Shown one piece after another: positions 57,290 to 64,000 of a DNA stretch of 64,000 nucleotides; position 1 is the first letter of the stretch; each line of letters begins with the position of its first letter. Source of the stretch: Larix kaempferi (taxonomy: Eukaryota; Streptophyta; Pinopsida; Pinales; Pinaceae). The translations under genes and the position numbers were made by a program. The notes below the pieces were generated by a model, which saw only the letters and a list, made by a program, of their open reading frames with translations, did not search any database and had not been told where the DNA came from. The DNA is taken from assembly GCA_027924585.1 (NCBI GenBank), contig BSBM01000252.1:744001-808000 (forward strand), written 5' to 3'.

Positions 57290-60200
57290 CTCACGGTTGT
57301 GTTATCACATTCATTCTAGCTGGAGCTACCATGCTGCAGATTGTATGGTCATGGATCATACTACACAACGGATCATATCCTCACTACTGGTATAGACTTG
57401 GTCACTTAGTCCCCCTAGGCAGCTGACTTTGGATCCACCTTCACTTTCTCCACCCATCCGACTCATTCATGATTGATCTTTTCCCAACTTGGATTCTGAT
57501 TTGTGACTTTGAGGATCCCCTTCCCCACTGACCTCTGAGTATACCATGACTCCCTATCTTTTGTGCCTCGGCTCTTTAGTGTGTGAGATGCACTCTCAAA
57601 CATGGGATTTTCTCCTGTCGGTTGCCCCCAATGTTGCAATGCAGTATAGGAGTGTGTAGCCTCACCGGGTGTTCCTCATTGGTCATCGAAGCATGTATGC
57701 TCACCCCCATTACTATGCAGTATGAGCACCTTGATTATATCTATTAAGATATGTATGTATCCCAAAAGGGCCTTGATGTAAATGAAGAAATGAAGAAATA
57801 AAGAAATGTAAAGCAAGCCAAAAAGGCTTTTGTAAATGTAAAATCTAGCCAAAAAAGGGCTAAGTATGAATTGTAATGTAAAAGCCATGCAATGTGTTTG
57901 TAAACACACATGGACACAAGTCAGCCGTACATATCAGCTTTGTAGTGGTTATTTCCTCACTTAGTCCTGCGGGGCAAGGAGGTGAGAGGGAGCAAGGGAC
58001 AAGCTCAAGATTGTCCCCTAGAGTCTCAAGTTACGGTTTGTCGAACACCCAGTTTGGCGGCTCTAGAAAAGATCCTCACGGAATCACTATGGCACGGATG
58101 TGAGTTGTGAGGTATTTGTTAGATGGCCAGTGGCGGTTTCACTGCACTATACCCATTTGTGAGGCACCGCCCTTCCCTGTGTCTTGTCATGGTATGCTCG
58201 TCTCAGTGGACCCCGCCTTCCCGACTCATCCAAAAGGTTACATGATCCTTGTCCTCGTCATCCCTCATCCTTCACCTTGTGATTCCACATCACCCAAATT
58301 CAGCTAGGTGGTCAAGTCTATAGGTTGTGTATAGCAGTTTGAGTCTTTTGGATGTGGTGGGCCCACCTCACCAGGGGCCTCGTATTTTTGAAATATTATA
58401 TATTATTGATCACCATTTTGGCATCATGTTGTTTAGTAATGTACTAACTTGTATAAGGATACCTATCGCTTCATATGACATATAGGTATTCAGCCAGCAC
58501 CATGTTGACCAGATTTGACTTGGTCAAAATAGGTTGACCAGGCTAAAAATGGGCCCGAAAAAATAATTGCGATTAAGATTTCGATTTTGGTCATTTGTAT
58601 TCTCTTAGGCTCCCATATGAACCTCCAAGTGTCAGAACTTGGAAACGTTGAGGCAGTGATGAGATTTTTAATTATTATGGGTCATTAATGACCTGTTTTA
58701 ATTAAAAATCATAGATTTTGGGCAAACAGTACCTAAGTGATGGATCATGATCATTCGAGTGACCATGTCTACTATTTTTGGGGTCCACGATCGCATTGCA
58801 GCCGATGGTTCGACAATCCGGGCACTATAAGTGGGTCAAAAGCCCAATTTACACCTTCAACAATAAAAACCAGCAATAAATTACATGGAAAATCAAAATT
58901 TGGTAAAGGCAACTATGGCAAATGGCAAAAATCAAAGGCTAGCTAATATAAGGGTGACTTGTATGGTTATTACATTGTGTTTGGACATTATATTTATGTT
59001 GTGGGTCCCTCCATTGGACCAGCTCACTAGGTGGGACAAATTTGCCCATGGGGAGCGTTTTTCCTCACTTGGCAAATTCGATTTTCATGTGTTATTGTAT
59101 GTGGGACCATGATGTATTGGTTAGGGGGCTAAAACACCATATAGACACCCCCTAACATACTATTTGATTGTTGTATGGGCCCTACAAGGGACCCCCTCTC
59201 CACTTGTGCGCTTCTCTTGGGCAATTCGCACCCCCTTCATGAGCTCATCTCCACCCTCGATTTGGTGATTGGGAAAGTCAATCTCAACCATTGGTTTTGG
59301 GGGGAATGAAGCTAGGCTTTGAGCCATCTCTATAAGAGAATGAGCTCACTCCATTGTTAGGCCTCTTGGCACATTGTACATTGGACATTTGAGTGATATT
59401 GAGACATTCCTCTTCCGGTTTCTTGAGAGAACTTGTGTGGATGTTGATGTCTTTGATTGTTAGCTGATTTCCATTGCTTGTAGAGTGATTTAGATGAGTT
59501 TGCTGCCCTTGTATGACTAACACGAATTGCAGGGAGATTGGCGATTTGGAGGGAGGCACTACACTTGGAGTGGGAGCTCCACTATAGTGTTTCTCTTCGA
59601 AATAACAAGGGAGTTGTCTTTGCTTCTTAGCTTGTCAATTTCCTCATTTTTAGCCATTCATTTGTTGTTATTACTTGTTTATTTGCTGCATATGCTGATT
59701 TCTCTCTTTGTGGTAGGTATCCAGGCAAAAGTTGGTCACATTGTTGCTCAAACGCCCACACAAACTCGTTGGTTTCTCTATTACTGAAATGGAGTTGGTC
59801 TTCAAGCCATTTCAGCCACACGCTTTCATCCCAGGTACTCCTCTTGCTGGTCTCATAGATTTAAATTCGGTTTCTTTGTGTTAAGCTGCAAAATCACTTA
59901 AACAAACCCTAAAAATTAAAACTAAAAATTTGACAGTCGAAACCCTTTTTTCTTTAAAACCCAGTAATGATATGTGCTTAAACCTCTATATTTCAAGTTT
60001 CATTTAATTCCGACCCCGTTTACCCATAGAACTAGGCACTGGTCATCCACTGAATTCGCCCTCCCTAGGCATTTTAGCCAGTCATACTGTTGGATCATTT
60101 TCCAGGTTGTGGGCACTCTTGATTTGGGTTCAGAACGTCTTTTAATCATAAGAAATCAAGTTGTCGTTAATTGGAAGTGTTTCTAAACGTTAATTATTCG

Positions 60201-60352
60201 CTGCCCTAGGTCCATTGATCCACTGATTAACTCATTTCCTTGGGCAGTTTACTTCAACATTTCACTTCCATTTTATGTTATCTCCTTAGACTATTTCAGC
60301 CATACAATCACTAAGTAAATCTCATCATCTAATCACACTTGATTGCTGGTCA
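57290..60352 (+). repeat. Long diverged repeat, copy 3
   Basis: Resembles 1440-5,000 in order: the 'gttatcacat.c.t.tagctgg.gctacca' block, the 'cccc.actgacctctg' to 'tgcctcggctct' block, the 'ttgacc' block near 58,510, and a leader with 'ctataagagaatgagc' (about 59,328) where copy 1 has 'tatttaaaggagagagc'. Interrupted by the hAT element that starts at about 60,361. No protein-coding content that I can support. Confidence 0.45.
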
Positions 60353-60360
60353 CTTATAAC
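60353..60360. repeat. 8-bp target duplication, left copy (CTTATAAC)
   Basis: Matches 63,724-63,731. The preceding A is shared as well, so the match is 9 bp (ACTTATAAC). Confidence 0.75.
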
Positions 60361-63300
60361 CAAAGTCACCTGACACGGGGACACGGGACACGTAGGACAC
60401 GAAAATACGAGAGTCCGACACGGACACGGTGACCCCCGAAATCAGGACACGTAGGATACGTTTTATATACATATATTTTTTTTAAAAATATATTAAAATT
60501 TAAAAATATAGACATATAGATCCAAAAATATTTAGAAACTAGAACATTTACAAATATTCAATAGAAATTAGAATAAAAACACATTAATGATTACACATTT
60601 GTCATTCACAAATCATGATTCACAACACATTTGTCATTCACAAATCACAATGAGACACAGATGCATGTCGGAACCATATTTCTCATTAAGTCATCAAAAT
60701 CAAAATGTATACATATATGTCGGAATGCCACTAGGCACTGGGCCACTGGCAAATGCCAAATAGACTAATAGTAAATACAAAAAGGGGTGGATCAAGATGG
60801 GAGAATCCCATATGTCAGTAGTCCTCCTCCATGCCTGAATCAACATACTCATCACTGCCACTGCCACTGCCCTGATCCTCATCCTCCTCCCCCTCCTCCT
60901 CCTCTCTGCCCATCTGACGATCTGCATCTGCTGCTGTGGAGGATGACCCCTCTGTACGATCACTATCATCAAAAGTGACCAGCTCTAGCACTGGATCATT
61001 AAGATCCATGTTGGCTAATGCCAACTCAGTACTGTTGTCCAAACCCATATCATCAGGAAAGACATCCCACATCTTTGTCTTTCCCTTCACCCAGTCCTCC
61101 CTCTTCCTGTAAATAAGACGAAGGTTGGAGTGCACATACACCATCGACTCTGCCCTGGACTGCTCAAGCCTGCTCTTCTTCACACTGTACAAGTTCCCAT
61201 ATGTGCTCCAATTCCTCTCACAACAAGAGGATGATGTAACTTGAGAGATGACCCTGAAGGCTAACTTCTGTAGAATAGGGGATGTTGCCCCATGAGTTGC
61301 CCACCAACGATAGGGTTTCTTACCCTCCCTATCTCTAAGCACATCATAGCCTCCAAATCTCCCAGTGCCAGTGGAAAAATCTACAAAGCCATCCTCCACC
61401 TCTTCAAGCATGTCTTTATCCTGAAATAGCCGTCTAAGTGCTATCTTCCTCCCATTTGCAATCTCTGCATCCATGTGAGGAGGGACTCTGTGTGAGGCCC
61501 CCAATCCACCAGTGAGCCACTCCTGAGTGTAGAACTTGGGGTTCAAGGAGTGGGCCAAGCAATGCAAAGGTGTGCAATTCTTATCCCACCTGGAGATAAG
61601 AATATCCCGAATAATGGTCCATAAGTTCTCTGCCGATGTCCCATACTCAGGACACTCATTCTCCATGACAATGGACCTCATGGACTCAATCATGGAATCC
61701 CACCCCTCATAAACCTCTGCTAGGATGGGCTGGTCCGTGTTTGCATACCGCAACAAAGAAATGATTGGCTCCATGATCTTAATAGTAAGATCCACCGTGT
61801 CCCACCAACCATCATTTAACACCAAGTCCTTCACCTTTTGTGAAGCAGCCTGATCCGTCTTTCTCCAAAAAGCCCAAAACTCTGAAATCACCATGGACCC
61901 AAGAGCGGTTTTGACCTCCCTCAACCTCTTGAGCATGATGAATGAGGAAGCAAACCGAGTATCTGCAATCTTCAGCAATGAAAGCTGTGTGTACTGTTTG
62001 TAGATGGTGAGGGCATTTGTGTGGTTTTGTACAAAGTTACGGATATGGCGTGCATCCTCAATAAGGTTGTCAATCCATGCCACATCCGAAGCAATGGCTT
62101 TCAGTGCTAAGTTCAAGGAATGGACAATGCAAGGTGTCCAAAAAACCTGTAAGAGCAATAAAAGCATGTATCAATGACTCTACAACACTAACATTGCAAT
62201 GACCAAATTCAAACAATGAGCAAATTAGAAATGAAAGGTGTCCAAAATGAACATACCTGTGGATATTTAGCTTCCACAATCATGCCAGCAGCCTTGCAAA
62301 CAGGTGCATTGTCCGTGATGATTTGTAAACACGACTCAACACCCACTTCTTCAATGGTTTTGATGAATAAATCACCCATAAATTGTGCATCCTTGTATTC
62401 GCCAAGAGCATCCACCGCTTTCAAGAACACCGGTCCATTTTGGGAAGATACCATGAAATTGATGAGTGGATGGCGTGCGGGATCCGTCCATCCATCAGAA
62501 ACAATACTCACACCGGATGAGGGCCATGTTGATCTAATTGGCTCAAGAATTTTATCTACCTCCTTCTTTGCTTTAACCAACAATGTGGTTCTAAGCTTCT
62601 TTGAACCAGGAGGCACATAACCATTTGGAGCTCGTTCCAAGATAGTTTTAACCGTCTCAAAATACAATGGTGACCGTGCAACATTGAATGAGATGAAGTT
62701 GAGGTAGAAGAAAAATGCAATAGTAAGGTCTACCTCTTCTCGCGCCTCTTTTTGGAAAATCCTATCCATTGGACCACCTGTAGATTGCCTCTTTCTTGTT
62801 TGATAAGTATCCCCACGCCCACGCCCATGAATGCTAGGTGGAAATGGAGGCTTGGTGCTAGAGGACTTCCTCGAGAATGGAAGAGGATCATCCTCTTTTT
62901 TCTTGCTTGCTGCTGCCACCTTCCCTAAGCCAACATGATCCTCTCTTTCCATATCCCTCCTTTGGTGAACAGTCACCGCTTTGCATGAAGAAATCCCACA
63001 AGAAGGAAGGGCCAACAAATGGCCCTTAACTCGAAAATATGTGCTCATGAACTCATGCTTGCAAAAATTGCATCTCCAAGACACATTGCCTCCCCCACCA
63101 AGCTTTGCCTCGGGTCCATCTTTCCTTGTCACATACTTCCACAAAGGGTATTTTTTTTCTTGGGCTTGTTGTCTTGCTAAACCAGGGTTAAGTGGAGCCA
63201 TAGAATGACCTCCACTAGCAGCCGATGGAGCACTTGACGGAGGAGGAGAACCGCTTGTGCTTGGTGGAATAGGAGGGGAGGCCCTAGATGGTGCATTTCT

Positions 63301-63723
63301 CCCTCTCCTTTGCCCCCTACCTCCTGCCCTAACTGATTGAGACATTCCTTTTCTTTTGTGATGGTTGAGCTTGCAATCCTCTCCACAAATCCACTGGAAT
63401 GCACTTGGAATCGCTTGGAAACAATGGATAGCCTTCAAATCTCCTTCACCTGCACATACAACTCACTCTCAACCAAATGCTTCCTTGCAAATGACAAAAA
63501 GAAAGGCAAAATTTTGTTTTTAAGTGAACCCGGGCGCCTTTTTTCGCCAAAAACGTGTCCTGTTTTTCGGGTACGTTGTAAAGTCGTGTCTGATTCGTTT
63601 TTAACGTGTGTCCCGATTTAGGATTCGATGTAAGGTCGAATCGGACACGAATTCATATCGAATCGTGTCTGATTCAACCGATTCGGGACACGGCGAGGGT
63701 TTCATACGAATCCGGTTTCTGAA
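60361..63723 (-). mobile_element. hAT transposon with uninterrupted transposase gene (about 3.36 kb)
   Basis: Flanked by an 8-9 bp direct duplication (ACTTATAAC). The left end starts CAAAGTCACC. The right end on the other strand reads TTCAGAAACC, so the inverted repeats are short and imperfect and the exact ends are uncertain by about two bases. Subterminal GGACACG/CGTGTCC motifs are clustered at 60,375-60,460 and 63,550-63,700. The cargo is a single transposase gene without stops or frameshifts. This is the best candidate for a recently autonomous element in the window. Confidence 0.85.
60815..63345 (-). CDS. hAT transposase, intact, one intron (about 806 aa)
   Basis: Two exons: 63,345-62,257 and 62,146-60,815, with a 110-bp intron (62,147-62,256) bounded by 'cag|gtatgt' and 'cttacag|gtt', joining in phase 0 as 'YPQ|VFWTP'. 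The start is the ATG at 63,345 ('MSQSV'); an open frame continues 31 codons upstream, so an earlier start is possible. Domains: Arg/Ser/Pro-rich N-terminus, BED finger ('WRCNFCKHEF' with following His and Cys), RNase H-like core with 'SDGWTD' and 'QIITDNAP', 'TPCIVHSLNLALK', and the C-terminal hAT dimerisation region ('SSSCCERNWSTYGNLYSVKK'). The tail is acidic (Glu/Asp/Gly/Ser-rich). Length and order fit an active plant hAT transposase. It would excise and reinsert the element using the CGTGTCC-rich ends. Confidence 0.9.
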
Positions 63724-63731
63724 CTTATAAC
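63724..63731. repeat. 8-bp target duplication, right copy (CTTATAAC)
   Basis: Exact counterpart of 60,353-60,360. Confidence 0.75.
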
Positions 63732-64000
63732 ATCACCATTATTCCACTACTTGGGTCCATCAGTTGGTTGAAATTCGACTTAGGGATTCATCTACACTCA
63801 TTCCTTGTTTTCATCTCTTATTCTTTTGGGTTTGGGTGTATTTTTTTTTTGTCTCTCAAGCATCACTGGTGGAGCGGGGTCTCCCCCTTGACTTGGCCAA
63901 GTGCCTCGTCTAAAGTGACAGTAGCCCTGTCCGGTGTGACTTCCGTTCCTCGAACGGAGGACTTGGCCACTGCTGGTTACACCTTCCTAGCTGTGCACCC
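63732..64000. other. Continuation of long repeat copy 3
   Basis: Resumes the sequence interrupted by the hAT insertion. The last 130 bases resemble 6,180-6,420 in base pattern. No gene. Confidence 0.35.

Overview
The window is nuclear DNA from a vascular plant, most likely a seed plant with a large, repeat-rich genome. Evidence for this is spliceosomal introns with GT..AG ends, hAT transposons, an endogenous plant pararetrovirus, a plastid ATP/ADP carrier fragment and long non-coding repeat relics. No complete ordinary host gene is visible. What remains of host coding sequence is isolated exons of RPN2/PSMD1 (proteasome), a plastid nucleotide transporter (NTT/AATP) and DDI1 (ubiquitin receptor protease).

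Layout. 1-11.6 kb: a non-autonomous hAT element with terminal inverted repeats and an 8-bp target duplication (248-1217), then a long degenerate repeat relic, several tandem duplications and three minisatellite-like arrays (8.4, 8.8-9.3, 11.2-11.5 kb). 11.6-17.6 kb: decayed minus-strand coding sequence of unknown family. 17.605-21.444 kb: a complete hAT transposon with an 8-bp target duplication, ACCGG-type subterminal repeats and a transposase broken by one frameshift. 22.3-26.4 kb: a large multi-exon gene for a zinc-finger protein with a DDE-transposase-like core that I cannot assign to a named family. It carries two frameshifts and one amber stop. 26.5-43.3 kb: mostly unassignable DNA with tandem duplications and the scattered host exons listed above.

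43.326-51.229 kb: an endogenous member of Caulimoviridae, petuvirus/florendovirus-like in organisation. One ancestral polyprotein frame runs movement protein, coat protein, zinc knuckle, aspartic protease, reverse transcriptase, RNase H and a C-terminal extension I do not recognise. It has a tRNA-Met primer site and a TATA box. The copy is one circular genome unit (about 7.82 kb) plus an 80-bp terminal direct repeat (78/80 identical), bounded by an 11-12 bp direct duplication of host sequence. The frame is broken by six in-frame stops and two frame changes.

51.2-64 kb: a LINE reverse-transcriptase relic, a 427-bp hAT MITE (53,822-54,248), more copies of the long repeat seen at the left end, and an uninterrupted hAT transposase gene (about 806 codons, one 110-bp intron, minus strand) inside an element at about 60.36-63.72 kb with an 8-9 bp target duplication.

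The items most likely to be new are the terminally redundant pararetrovirus with target duplication and extra C-terminal domain, and the unassigned DDE-like zinc-finger gene. Coordinates of splice sites and element ends were read by eye and may be off by a base or two.
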